64,000 nucleotides of DNA from ZC4RG17 sp036380875. Its GTDB lineage: Bacteria > Actinomycetota > Acidimicrobiia > Spongiisociales > ZC4RG35. This document shows positions 8,529-16,685 of the stretch, piece after piece. The stretch lies in NCBI GenBank assembly GCA_036380875.1, contig DASVDX010000035.1:1-64000 (forward strand). The letters run 5' to 3'. Every line of letters begins with the position of its first letter. Positions within the stretch are counted from its first letter, which is position 1. The notes beneath the pieces are model-generated. The model had not been told where the DNA came from. It worked only from the letters and a program-made list of their open reading frames with translations, and did no database searches. The translations under genes were made by a program, and so were the position numbers.

Positions 8529-9296
8529 GTGTCGCTCGTAGACGTTTCTCGAGATGGGGCTGTCGCCCTCGTCACGCTGAACCGCCCACCCGTCAACGCC
8601 CTCAACCAGGAACTGTCGGAAGCACTGGTCGAAGCGTTCCGCGAATGCGCCGATCCCGAGATCAGGGCCGTGGTGGTCACCGGCGAGCCGCACTTCGCCG
8701 CCGGGGCCGACATCACCGGCTTCCAGGCCTCTTTCGAATCTGGCGCCGACGACGAGATGGCGGGAGCGCTCACCGATGCCATCTGGACGCTCGAGTCCCT
8801 GGCGAAGCCGACCATCGCCGCCATCCGCGGGTTCGCCCTCGGCGGCGGGCTGGAGCTGGCGATGGGCGCCGACTTCCGCTATCTGGCCGAGGACGCCAAA
8901 GTCGGCCAGCCGGAGATCCTCTTGGGCCTGATCCCCGGTGCGGGTGGGACACAGCGGCTGCCCCGCCTCGTCGGCTACCAGGTGGCCAAGGAACTCGTCT
9001 ACTCCGGCCGCCACGTCGGCGCCGAGGAAGCCCAGGCCATCGGTCTCGCCGACAAGGTCGTCTCCGGGGACGACCTTCTCAGCGTGGCGATGGCGGACGC
9101 TTCGAAGTGGGCTGAAGGCCCCACCCAGGCGATCGCCGCCGCCAAACGCGCCCTCAACCAGGGCTGGGGCCAGCCGATGGAGAAGGCGCTCGAGATCGAA
9201 GCCGCCGAGTTCGCGAATGCGTTCTCGACCGAAGACGCCCGAGAAGGCGTGGCGGCATTCCTCGAGAAGCGCAGGCCGACGTTCACAGGGCGCTGA
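8529..9296 (+). CDS. Enoyl-CoA hydratase/isomerase family protein
   Basis: A 255-residue crotonase-fold enzyme, predicted to hydrate trans-2-enoyl-CoA in fatty-acid or related beta-oxidation. FAAGADITGF near residue 56 and LGGGLELAMGAD near 104 form the oxyanion hole. Both catalytic glutamates are present, one in GGGLE and one in GQPEILLG near 124-131, and IPGAGGTQRLPRLVG completes the signature. Length is typical. GTG start with GGAGG 4 nt upstream. It is not visibly part of a beta-oxidation operon. Its 3' end overlaps the convergent SRPBCC gene by 14 bp. Confidence 0.92.
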   Translation: MSLVDVSRDGAVALVTLNRPPVNALNQELSEALVEAFRECADPEIRAVVVTGEPHFAAGADITGFQASFESGADDEMAGALTDAIWTLESLAKPTIAAIRGFALGGGLELAMGADFRYLAEDAKVGQPEILLGLIPGAGGTQRLPRLVGYQVAKELVYSGRHVGAEEAQAIGLADKVVSGDDLLSVAMADASKWAEGPTQAIAAAKRALNQGWGQPMEKALEIEAAEFANAFSTEDAREGVAAFLEKRRPTFTGR

Positions 9297-9732
9297 GCGA
9301 CTCCTCCACCCTTTGGGCGAAGCGGTCCAGGCTTCGGCGCCAGATCACCCCCAGCACCCGCTGCACCACGTAGGAGGTGATGGGGCCGCCCAGCCACCAG
9401 GGGAACTCGAGCTGTTCGGTCCAGGTGAAGCGGACGCCCCCGGCCATGGGGTCGAGACGGAAACGGCCCCAACCGCCGACGGTGCCGACGTGGGAGATCT
9501 CGATGAGGCGTCTCTCCGCCCACGCCGTCACCACGAGCCAATCCGAGACCCGGAGCGGACCGACCCGGGTGGCGACCTGCATCGTCGTGCCGACCCCGCG
9601 CCGCTGCTCGTCGGCGAACCGGATCGACTCTACGTCGCCCATCCACTCTCCATGGGAGGCGAAATCGGATGCGGCGCGCCAGACGGCGTCCAGCGGGGCG
9701 TCGACGAACACCGAGACAGAGACCGGGGGCAT
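9283..9732 (-). CDS. SRPBCC family protein (polyketide cyclase/START-like)
   Basis: A 149-residue protein with the helix-grip pattern of SRPBCC proteins: an opening strand VSVFVDAPLDAVWRAASDF, a central beta region (RVGPLRVSDWLVVTAWAERR), a WTEQLEFPWW segment and a long C-terminal helix ending SLDRFAQRVEESL. Such proteins bind hydrophobic ligands; the ligand here is unknown. The ATG at 9732 is supported by TACGCT ending 7 nt upstream, the same geometry as many leaderless genes in this window. It converges on the enoyl-CoA hydratase gene and diverges from the cysteine desulfurase gene, whose start lies 54 bp away. Confidence 0.8.
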   Translation of the reverse strand: MPPVSVSVFVDAPLDAVWRAASDFASHGEWMGDVESIRFADEQRRGVGTTMQVATRVGPLRVSDWLVVTAWAERRLIEISHVGTVGGWGRFRLDPMAGGVRFTWTEQLEFPWWLGGPITSYVVQRVLGVIWRRSLDRFAQRVEESLSAL

Positions 9733-9739
9733 CGAGCCA

Positions 9740-9745
9740 AGCGTA
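9740..9745 (-). promoter_or_regulatory. Leaderless-type -10 element (SRPBCC gene)
   Basis: On the minus strand TACGCT is followed after 7 nt by the ATG at 9732; no Shine-Dalgarno sequence is present. Confidence 0.5.
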
Positions 9746-9786
9746 GGCGCTGGGCGTTGGACGGCCGCCGTGGGAACATGATCCCG

Positions 9787-10914
9787 ATGCTGTACGTCGA
9801 CCACGCCGCCACCACCCCGATGCGCCCCGAGGTCGCCGAGGCGATGCGGCCGTACGAAGGCGACATGTTCGGAAACCCTTCCGGAGTCCACGGGATCGCC
9901 CGCCGAGCCAAGGACGCACTCGAGGAGGCGCGCGAGCGGGTCGCCCAGCTGCTCGGCTGCGAGCCGCTCGAGGTGGTCTTCACCGGTGGTGGCACCGAAT
10001 CGGACAACTTGGCGGTCAAGGGGGCCGCGCTGGCGTCGGGCCGCCGGGGCGGCGTGGTGACGGTGGCGACCGAACACGAGGCGGTGCTCCAATCGGCAGA
10101 GTTCCTGAGTCGGCTCGGCTGTCCGGTGACGATCGTGGACGTCGACGAGAACGGGCTGGTCGCTCCCGAAGCCGTCGCCGCGGCCGTCACGGGCGAGACG
10201 GCGGTCGTGTCGGTGATGTGGGCCAACAACGAGACGGGGGTGATCCAGCCCGTCTCGGAGGTGGCGGCCGCCGTTCGAAGGGTCTCCGGCTCGGTGGTGG
10301 TCCACACCGACGCCGTGCAGGCGGCGGTGTCTGAAGACGTCACGGCCGATGGCCTCGACCTGCTCACCATCGCCGGGCACAAGCTCGGCGGCCCCAAGGG
10401 CGTCGGAGCGCTGATCGTGAGATCAGGAGTCCCTCTCGAGCCGGTGATCCACGGAGGAGGCCAGGAGTTGGGGCGCCGATCGGGAACCCACAACGTGGCG
10501 GGCGCCGTGGGGCTGGCGACCGCCCTCGAGTCGGCCGTGGCCGACCGCGATCGGTTCCGGAGGGACGTCGGCGAGGCGCGACGCCGCTTCGAGGAGCGCC
10601 TCACCTCCAAGCTGGCGGACGTCGTCATCAACGCCCCCGAAGACCGCCGGCTCGTCCAGCACAGCCACGTCCACATCCCCGGCATCCGCAACGAGACGGT
10701 GCTCATCCGCCTCGACCGCGCCGGGGTAGCCGCCTCGGCCGGCTCCGCCTGCCAGTCCGGGGCGAGTTCGCCCAGCCACGTGCTCACGGCCATGGGGATG
10801 ACTCCCGAGCAGGCGCGGGAGTGCCTCCGGTTCTCGTTCGGCTGGACCACGCGGCCCGAAGACGGCGACGAACTCGCCGACGCGGTCGTGGCTGCCGTCG
10901 AAGGGTCCCGGTAG
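9787..10914 (+). CDS. Cysteine desulfurase (NifS/IscS family)
   Basis: A 375-residue PLP enzyme removing sulfur from cysteine as an enzyme-bound persulfide for Fe-S clusters and thiolated tRNA. It opens with MLYVDHAATTPM. HTDAVQA is followed by TIAGHKLGGPKG with the PLP-binding Lys near residue 202. The catalytic loop SAGSACQSGASSPSHVL carries the persulfide Cys near 324. The ATG at 9787 is preferred because TGGGA lies about 10 nt upstream; an ATG at 9778 would add only three residues. mnmA, whose product needs such sulfur, lies 3.6 kb downstream on the same strand behind a large unrelated gene, so partnership with MnmA is plausible. Confidence 0.93.
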   Translation: MLYVDHAATTPMRPEVAEAMRPYEGDMFGNPSGVHGIARRAKDALEEARERVAQLLGCEPLEVVFTGGGTESDNLAVKGAALASGRRGGVVTVATEHEAVLQSAEFLSRLGCPVTIVDVDENGLVAPEAVAAAVTGETAVVSVMWANNETGVIQPVSEVAAAVRRVSGSVVVHTDAVQAAVSEDVTADGLDLLTIAGHKLGGPKGVGALIVRSGVPLEPVIHGGGQELGRRSGTHNVAGAVGLATALESAVADRDRFRRDVGEARRRFEERLTSKLADVVINAPEDRRLVQHSHVHIPGIRNETVLIRLDRAGVAASAGSACQSGASSPSHVLTAMGMTPEQARECLRFSFGWTTRPEDGDELADAVVAAVEGSR

Positions 10915-10924
10915 GACAGCCGAG

Positions 10925-10930
10925 TAACCT
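10925..10930 (+). promoter_or_regulatory. Candidate -10 element, gene at 10962
   Basis: TAACCT lies 31 nt upstream of the ATG, between the desulfurase stop and the large fusion gene. It implies a leader of about 25 nt without a clear Shine-Dalgarno sequence. Confidence 0.3.
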
Positions 10931-10961
10931 GCCCTCGGGAACCAAACCACCTGGGCGCGGC

Positions 10962-13900
10962 ATGACTCCGATCGAGACCTGGCGGGAGGCGATGAGCTCG
11001 CTCGTTCCGGCGCGCGGCCCCACCCTGATCGTCGTCGACAGCGACGACGGCTCTATCGGAGACGTCCTCGAGGCCCTGCCTCCCGGCCTCGCGCCGGTGA
11101 GACGGGCGGTGGCCGCCGAGGCGACGCGGGCCGTGGCGGGCTGCATCGCCGAACGCCTCGATCTGGACGATGCCGCCGAGGGCCTGATCGTGGTGGAGGA
11201 AGCGCAGTGGGCCGACGCCTCCTCGTTGGGCCGCCTGCAGCGCCTGATATCTCTCCCCGGCTCTGCCCTGACGGTGGTCCTCGGGCGCCGCGCCGGCGAC
11301 GGGTGGATGATCGAGAGGTTGGTGGATTCGGCCCGCCGCCACGGGACACTGCTCGAGGTGTCCATCGAACCGGAGCCGGTGCCGGCCCCGTCGGACGCCG
11401 CGGCCAGGGATCTGCTGATCGCCGCTGCGCTAGTCGGCCAGCCACTCACGGTGGCGGCGGCGGCGCGGGTCCTGGGGCTGGGAGAGGCCGAGACCCTCGC
11501 CCTCGCCGAGTCTCTCGTCGCCAGCGGGTACCTGTCCGAGGAACGAGGGGGGTTTCTCAGCTCCCGGCCCGTCCAGGTGGGTGAGGCGCGGAAGGGCTAC
11601 GTGGCCGGCCGACTCGCTTCCGTCCTCGAGGAGGCCGGTGGTGGCCCCGACGTGATCGGGCTCCTGAGGATGGCGGCGGGCGATCCGGCGGCGGCCTACC
11701 CGCATCTGCTGGCGGCGGCATTGGCGGCTAGTGATCGGTCGGCGATGGGGGAGGCATACGTGTTGGCGGGTGCCGCCCTGGAGGCGGCTGATGCCACGAG
11801 TGTCGACCCCGGCGATGTAGGCCAACTGCATCTCATCCGCGGCCAGCATCTCCGCGCCGCCGGACGCTCCGAAGAAGCCGCCGCCGAGTTGGAGGAGGCG
11901 ATCGGGCTCCTCGAAGGCGAGGCCCGGATCGATGCTCTGGGGTTCGCAGCCGCGGTCGCCGACGACCGCCAGCACCCTCAGGAGGCGGAGCGGTTGCTGG
12001 CAACGGCCGAGTGGGAGGCGGTCCGCCTCGGCGCCCCCGCGAAGCTCGGCTCTCTCGCCACGTTCCGGGCCCGAGCCCTCAACCGCCTGGGATTCGCAGA
12101 CGAGTCGGACGCCATGGTCGAGAAGGGCATGCAGTGGCTCGTCCTCGGCAACGCCGCTCCCCGCCAGCGTGCCAATGGCGAGAACAACCGGGCCTGGATC
12201 GCCTTCGATCGGGGCCTGGCCAGCCAGGCCGAGGTCCAGTTCACCCACCTACGCGACATCACCCCGGCCGACGACCATGCCGGCCGCGCCGACAAGGAGG
12301 CGTGGCGGGCTCGCGCCCTGTTCGCCGCCGGGCATCCCGACGCCGCCCTCGAAGCCGTGGACACGGCTCGGCGACTCGCCGACAGCGCTCAAGTAGAGGC
12401 ACCGCTGTTCCTCTCGGAGCTCGCCCTGGCGGAAGGCGGCCTCGCCTATGGGCAATTCGGCGAAGCGGAAGCGGCCGCCGAACGGGCCCTCGACCTCGTC
12501 GAGTTGCAGCTGCCCGCCTGGCAGAACGTCGTGCAGAGCCTCCTGGCTGTGATCCGCCTCCGCAAAGGCGCCGTCGCCTCCGCCCGCGAGGCACTGGAAG
12601 CGGCCTCGGCCTCCACCCCAGAAGGCGCCGACGGGTGGCGGCTGAGGTCGCGGTGCGGCGCCATCGCCCTCGAGATCGAAGCCGCCGGGGGACGCTTTCG
12701 CCACAGAGCGGCCGTCGATCTCGCCGACTCGCTGCTGCAGGCGCGCTATTACGGGTGGGCGGCCGAACTGATGTGCGTCATCGCCGAGCAGCGCCGCAAC
12801 CCTCCGATCGCACGAGAAGCGATGGCGCTCGCCATCCACATCGGGAACCCGATGCTGGCGGCCCGTGCCGCTCACGCGGGGAAGCTGTGGCGCGAGCCCG
12901 AGGCGGCCCCCGTGGTCCGCGCCATTCGCGCCCTCGCCTCCCGCATCCCGGAGGGCTGGGAGGAGGACTGGAAGCGACAGCCCGGAGTGGCCGCTGCCCT
13001 CGCCGCGCCGGAGCCGGCCTCCGACACGGGCGTCGAGCAGAACCGCCAGGTGCTCGAAGAGGCACTCCGGCGGGCCGGCCTCAGCGCCGACACCGTCCTC
13101 AGCCCCGCCCAGCGGCGCAGCAGCGGCCTGGTGGGGAAAGGGCGGCGCCTCACCCTGGCCCAGATGATCGCCGCCGCTCTCGGGGTCGTCGCCCTGGCCG
13201 TGGGCACCTCCGTGGTCGTCCAGAGCCTGACTCCGGCGCCGCCGGCCGTCACGGTGGTGAGGGAGGTGCCGGTGACCCAGGCGGCCGAACCAACACGGGA
13301 CGAGATGCGACTCGATCCGCCCCCGGAGCCGATCATCGGCTCGGCGCCTCACCGCGGTGGCCCCGCCCGCACCGGAGTGCTGGAAGCGTCGGGGCCGAGA
13401 GCCGTCGACGGCTTCTACTGGACATACGCCACCGCCGGTCCCATCGAGTCCACGCCGGTGGCCTATGGGCGCAGCGTGTACGTCGCCAGCACCGACGGCA
13501 CCCTCTACGCCCTCGACCAGACGACCGGCGAGCAGGTGTGGACGCTGCGCACCGACAGCCGCATCACCACCACCCCGGAGATCGCCTCCGCCGAGACGAC
13601 GGAAGGGCAGGTCGCGCTGCTCGTCCTCGCCGGCGACGACGGCATCGTCCGCGCCCGGGAGGCGCTGAGCGATCTGAGAACCGAGGCGTGGTCGGTGCCC
13701 CTCGGATCGAGGATCGTGTCTTCGCCTGTTGTGGCAGACGGCCTGGTTTTCGTCGCGACGAGCGACGGCTTCGTCCATGCCCTCGGCATCGATGACGGTC
13801 GAGAGATGTGGCGCTATCCCGCCGAAGGCGAGGGCCTCGGCGTGGTGAGCGCACCGCTCGTCTACCACGAAGGCGTCGTGTACGTGGGAACGGAGAGCGG

Positions 13901-14432
13901 CATCCTCCACCTCGTCGAGTCCGCCACAGGAGAAACGAGGTGCCAGTTCGACGCCGGCGCGGGCATCGTCACCAATCCCGTCATCGCCGACGGGGCGATG
14001 TACCTGCCGACTCGCGGCAACACGATCTTCGTGCGGCCAGTCGGCCAATGCGACCCAGGTGCTGTCCCCGACCGTCTGCCGCTCTACGGCACCGAAACCG
14101 CCGTCGAAGTGGCGCCGGCGATTCGCGGCGAGCGCATGTATCTCCCGGCGGGCCGCTTCCTCTACGCCATCGACCTGCGCGACAACAGCCACGCCTGGCC
14201 GGCGTCGACCGTCGACGCCGGGAGCCTCATCTCCGGAGCCCCTGTCGTGGCCGGAGACACCGTCTATTTCGGCACCGAGGACGGGCTGGCCATCGCCGTG
14301 GACGCCGACACCGGCGAGGAGTTGTGGCGTTGGCAGACCGGCAACTTCGTCCGAGCTTCGCCGGCGGTCGTCGATGGCGCCGTCTTCGTCGCCTCGGGCG
14401 ACGGGCTGCTGTACGCGCTGGGAGAGGGCTAG
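10962..14432 (+). CDS. ATPase-remnant/TPR/transmembrane/PQQ-type beta-propeller fusion protein
   Basis: A 1156-residue multidomain protein of unknown function. The first ~280 residues resemble the ATPase module of LuxR/STAND regulators: VVEEAQWADASSLGRL near 77 matches their Walker B (usually DDxQWAD), and a winged-helix-like segment (LLIAAALVGQPLTVAAAARVL) follows. The P-loop is missing; the N-terminal strand runs LIVVDSDDGSIGDVL with no GxxGxGKT. Residues ~280-680 are Ala/Leu/Glu-rich helical repeats of TPR type. A single membrane segment lies at about 734-756. Residues ~800-1156 form a BamB/PQQ-like propeller with repeats such as VYVASTDGTLYALDQTTGE. The propeller is predicted outside and the rest inside, so a transmembrane sensor or scaffold is plausible. 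Confidence 0.75.
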   Translation: MTPIETWREAMSSLVPARGPTLIVVDSDDGSIGDVLEALPPGLAPVRRAVAAEATRAVAGCIAERLDLDDAAEGLIVVEEAQWADASSLGRLQRLISLPGSALTVVLGRRAGDGWMIERLVDSARRHGTLLEVSIEPEPVPAPSDAAARDLLIAAALVGQPLTVAAAARVLGLGEAETLALAESLVASGYLSEERGGFLSSRPVQVGEARKGYVAGRLASVLEEAGGGPDVIGLLRMAAGDPAAAYPHLLAAALAASDRSAMGEAYVLAGAALEAADATSVDPGDVGQLHLIRGQHLRAAGRSEEAAAELEEAIGLLEGEARIDALGFAAAVADDRQHPQEAERLLATAEWEAVRLGAPAKLGSLATFRARALNRLGFADESDAMVEKGMQWLVLGNAAPRQRANGENNRAWIAFDRGLASQAEVQFTHLRDITPADDHAGRADKEAWRARALFAAGHPDAALEAVDTARRLADSAQVEAPLFLSELALAEGGLAYGQFGEAEAAAERALDLVELQLPAWQNVVQSLLAVIRLRKGAVASAREALEAASASTPEGADGWRLRSRCGAIALEIEAAGGRFRHRAAVDLADSLLQARYYGWAAELMCVIAEQRRNPPIAREAMALAIHIGNPMLAARAAHAGKLWREPEAAPVVRAIRALASRIPEGWEEDWKRQPGVAAALAAPEPASDTGVEQNRQVLEEALRRAGLSADTVLSPAQRRSSGLVGKGRRLTLAQMIAAALGVVALAVGTSVVVQSLTPAPPAVTVVREVPVTQAAEPTRDEMRLDPPPEPIIGSAPHRGGPARTGVLEASGPRAVDGFYWTYATAGPIESTPVAYGRSVYVASTDGTLYALDQTTGEQVWTLRTDSRITTTPEIASAETTEGQVALLVLAGDDGIVRAREALSDLRTEAWSVPLGSRIVSSPVVADGLVFVATSDGFVHALGIDDGREMWRYPAEGEGLGVVSAPLVYHEGVVYVGTESGILHLVESATGETRCQFDAGAGIVTNPVIADGAMYLPTRGNTIFVRPVGQCDPGAVPDRLPLYGTETAVEVAPAIRGERMYLPAGRFLYAIDLRDNSHAWPASTVDAGSLISGAPVVAGDTVYFGTEDGLAIAVDADTGEELWRWQTGNFVRASPAVVDGAVFVASGDGLLYALGEG

Positions 14433-14461
14433 GGCACTACCGACATCGGGGCCGGTGCCTT

Positions 14462-14467
14462 TACCCT
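14462..14467 (+). promoter_or_regulatory. Leaderless-type -10 element (mnmA)
   Basis: TACCCT is followed after 7 nt by the mnmA ATG at 14475; there is no Shine-Dalgarno sequence. Confidence 0.5.
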
Positions 14468-14474
14468 CTCCCTG

Positions 14475-15536
14475 ATGCCCCGATCCGTCCTCGTCGCCAT
14501 GTCCGGAGGAGTGGATTCCTCCGTCGCCGCCGCCCTGATGGTGGAGGCGGGCTACGACGTGATCGGGGTGACCATGAAGATGTGGGAAGGCCCCAACGGC
14601 GAGGCGCCCACTTCGGGCTGCTGCACCGTGTCCGACGCCGAAGACGCTCGTCGGGTCGCCGCCAAGCTCGGCATCCCGTATTACGTCGTCGACTACACCG
14701 ATCACTTCTCGACCGGCGTCATCGACCGCTTCGTCGGAGACTATCTGGCGGGCCGCACCCCCAACCCCTGCATCGAATGCAACAGAACGGTCAAGTTCTC
14801 GGCGCTCCTCGACCACGCCGCCGACCTGGGATGCGACTGGGTCGTGACCGGCCACTATGCCCGCATCCGCCAAGAGGACGATCGGTGGCGCCTGTACAGG
14901 GGAGCGGATCGCCAGAAGGACCAGTCGTACGTGTTGTCGATGCTCGGCCAGGAGGAGCTGGCCAGGGTGAGGTTCCCGGTGGGAGAGCTGACCAAGACCC
15001 GGACCCGGGAGAAAGCGGCGGAGCTCGGCCTGCGAACGGCCAACAAACCAGAGTCGATGGACATCTGCTTCGTGCGGAGCGGCGACTACCGCCAGTTCCT
15101 CGCCACTGCCGCTCCTGAGGGGTTCGTCCCCGGTCCGATCGTCGACGAGACAGGTCGGGTGGTCGGACGACACCAGGGCGTGGTCGGCTTCACGATCGGC
15201 CAGCGTCGCGGGCTCGGGGTGGCGGTGGGCGAGCCGCGGTTCGTCACGTCGATCGACGCCCACACGGCCACCGTGACGATCGGGCCGCGTCGACGATTGA
15301 TGGTGGAGGCACTCACCCTGGAACAGGTCACCTGGGTCTCGGGTGAGGCGGTGTCAGGCGACGTGCTCGTCCAGTACCGGGCCCACGGCGAAGCGGTGCC
15401 TGCGAAGGTCGAAGGCGACCGGGTGGTGTTCGAAGAGCCCCAGCAGGCGGTCGCCGCCGGCCAGACGGCGACCTTCTACCGGGAGGACGAAGTGCTGGGA
15501 GGCGGGATCATCTCCGCCACCCACCGGCTGAACTAG
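14475..15536 (+). CDS. mnmA: tRNA-specific 2-thiouridylase MnmA
   Basis: A 353-residue enzyme that thiolates U34 of tRNA-Lys, -Glu and -Gln, using ATP to adenylate the uridine and sulfur relayed from a cysteine desulfurase. The PP-loop AMSGGVDSSVAA is at residues 8-19. The two catalytic cysteines lie in NPCIECN near 98 and MDICFV near 197. GHYARI and KDQSYVLSMLGQEEL are further family blocks, and FTIGQRRGLGVA begins the central domain. Length is standard. Its 3' end overlaps the convergent thioredoxin gene by 4 bp. Confidence 0.96.
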   Translation: MPRSVLVAMSGGVDSSVAAALMVEAGYDVIGVTMKMWEGPNGEAPTSGCCTVSDAEDARRVAAKLGIPYYVVDYTDHFSTGVIDRFVGDYLAGRTPNPCIECNRTVKFSALLDHAADLGCDWVVTGHYARIRQEDDRWRLYRGADRQKDQSYVLSMLGQEELARVRFPVGELTKTRTREKAAELGLRTANKPESMDICFVRSGDYRQFLATAAPEGFVPGPIVDETGRVVGRHQGVVGFTIGQRRGLGVAVGEPRFVTSIDAHTATVTIGPRRRLMVEALTLEQVTWVSGEAVSGDVLVQYRAHGEAVPAKVEGDRVVFEEPQQAVAAGQTATFYREDEVLGGGIISATHRLN

Positions 15537-15907
15537 GCGTCCTCGTGCGTGTGCTGTTCGGCGATCTGGCGACGGACCTCGTCCATGTCGAGGGCCTTCA
15601 CCTGGCTGATCAGGTCCTCGAGGACGGGAGGTGGCAGGGCTCCCGGCTCCCGGTAGAGGAGGATTTGATCCCGGAACACCATGAGGGTCGGAATCGCCCG
15701 GATGTCGAGAGCTCCTGCCAGTTCTTGCTGTTCCTCGGTGTCGACCTTGGCGAAGACGATGTCGGTGTGCTTCTCGGACGCCGTCTCGAAAGTGGGGGCG
15801 AAGGCGCGGCAGGGCTCGCACCAGTCGGCCCAGAAGTCGATGATGACGGTGGAGTTCTGGTTGATGGTGTCCGTGAAGTTGTCTTTGGTCAGGGCGATGG
15901 TCGCCAC
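15533..15907 (-). CDS. Thioredoxin
   Basis: A 124-residue cytoplasmic thioredoxin. The redox motif is WCEPC (Cys30 and Cys33) instead of the commonest WCGPC; Glu at the third position is also seen in some actinobacterial and archaeal thioredoxins. FAKVDTEE, the cis-Pro turn RAIPTLMVF near 71-79 and the closing strand/helix are intact. A 15-residue charged tail (RRQIAEQHTHEDA) extends beyond the classical fold. GTG start with AGGAG 5 nt upstream on the minus strand. It may serve reductive steps generally; adjacency to mnmA is tail-to-tail and need not be functional. Confidence 0.92.
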   Translation of the reverse strand: MATIALTKDNFTDTINQNSTVIIDFWADWCEPCRAFAPTFETASEKHTDIVFAKVDTEEQQELAGALDIRAIPTLMVFRDQILLYREPGALPPPVLEDLISQVKALDMDEVRRQIAEQHTHEDA

Positions 15908-16009
15908 GGGTGCTCCTGAGTCGATTGCTTACGAGTCAACCGCTACCCCTTGCGGCGCATTCCATGCGCAAGATTTCGCTCCGACCGGTTGAGACGCCAG
16001 ACTTGCACC

Positions 16010-16606
16010 ATGGCGATGAGGGAGGCACTCGGAGCGCCCCGTGTCGACGGATTCGCCCCCTTGCCGGGTAGCGGGGCGGGTCGGTTCCACGACTGGCTGA
16101 CGGAGAACTGGCCCACCGCCGAGGAGCGGCTGGGCCGTATCGTCCACCGCTGGCAGCCGCTGGCCGGCTTCATCGAAGTCAACTTCTTCCACCCTCAGCA
16201 CGGGCCGTCCGGAGCCTTGGTCCTCACGATCTCCACCGTCGACGTCTCACGGAGCGTGCAGAGGTTGGCGAGGCTCGAAGTCATCCCCCATCGCGAGGTG
16301 GAGCCGTACGTGCCGAAGTGGCGCCGAGGCGAAACGGTGCTCGTCCACGTCGACGACATGCCCCACGACCTGTCTCGCCGATATGTGGCCACCAGGGTGC
16401 GCTGGTCGCTGAATGTCCCGGTGATGGCCGAGCAGGAGTGGGTGGGCCTCGTCGGTGCCGTCGCTTCCGAGCCCGGCTTCGAGCCCGGCGCGATCGAGGC
16501 GTTCGAGGCGTTGGCCCGGCTGTTCACCGCCGAGCTCGCCGCCGATACCGCCTGGAAAAGTTTCCGGGTCGATGTCGGTAATCGTTTACCGTATCTAGTA
16601 CGCTGA
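16010..16606 (+). CDS. GAF-domain-like protein
   Basis: A 198-residue soluble protein. The C-terminal half (VRWSLNVPVMAEQEWVGLVGAV, then a helix ALARLFTAELA) has the strand-helix pattern that closes a GAF sensor domain, and the N-terminal part could supply its opening helix and strands. No output domain is fused, so it may be a stand-alone sensor. An upstream in-frame ATG at 15950 would add 20 Arg-rich residues that look non-coding; CAGACT ends 6 nt before 16010, weakly favouring that start. The next gene is a MerR-type regulator that also ends in a GAF-like region, so the pair may work together. Ligand unknown. Confidence 0.6.
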   Translation: MAMREALGAPRVDGFAPLPGSGAGRFHDWLTENWPTAEERLGRIVHRWQPLAGFIEVNFFHPQHGPSGALVLTISTVDVSRSVQRLARLEVIPHREVEPYVPKWRRGETVLVHVDDMPHDLSRRYVATRVRWSLNVPVMAEQEWVGLVGAVASEPGFEPGAIEAFEALARLFTAELAADTAWKSFRVDVGNRLPYLVR

Positions 16607-16629
16607 CTTCCGCGTGGCCGGCCACGGGG

Positions 16630-16635
16630 TAGGCT
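16630..16635 (+). promoter_or_regulatory. Candidate -10 element for MerR-type regulator gene
   Basis: TAGGCT lies 50 nt before the ATG at 16686, leaving a leader with GGAGGG at 16672-16677. Confidence 0.35.
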
Positions 16636-16685
16636 GGTCCGCCGAATCTCGTTGCCCCCCTGACCCGCCCCGGAGGGAATAGAGA

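Noticed and set aside
9778..9786. Alternative ATG for the cysteine desulfurase
   Set aside because: It lies only a base from the likely ribosome-binding sequence; the ATG at 9787 is better spaced and gives the typical MLYVDHAATTP start.
12249..15263. A 1004-codon open frame on the minus strand opposite the fusion gene and mnmA, with similar long antisense frames at 2157-3992, 4185-6152 and 7110-9014
   Set aside because: They mirror strongly coding plus-strand genes in a GC-rich genome where stop codons are rare. Their translations are low-complexity (His/Asp/Gly/Arg-rich) and match no family.
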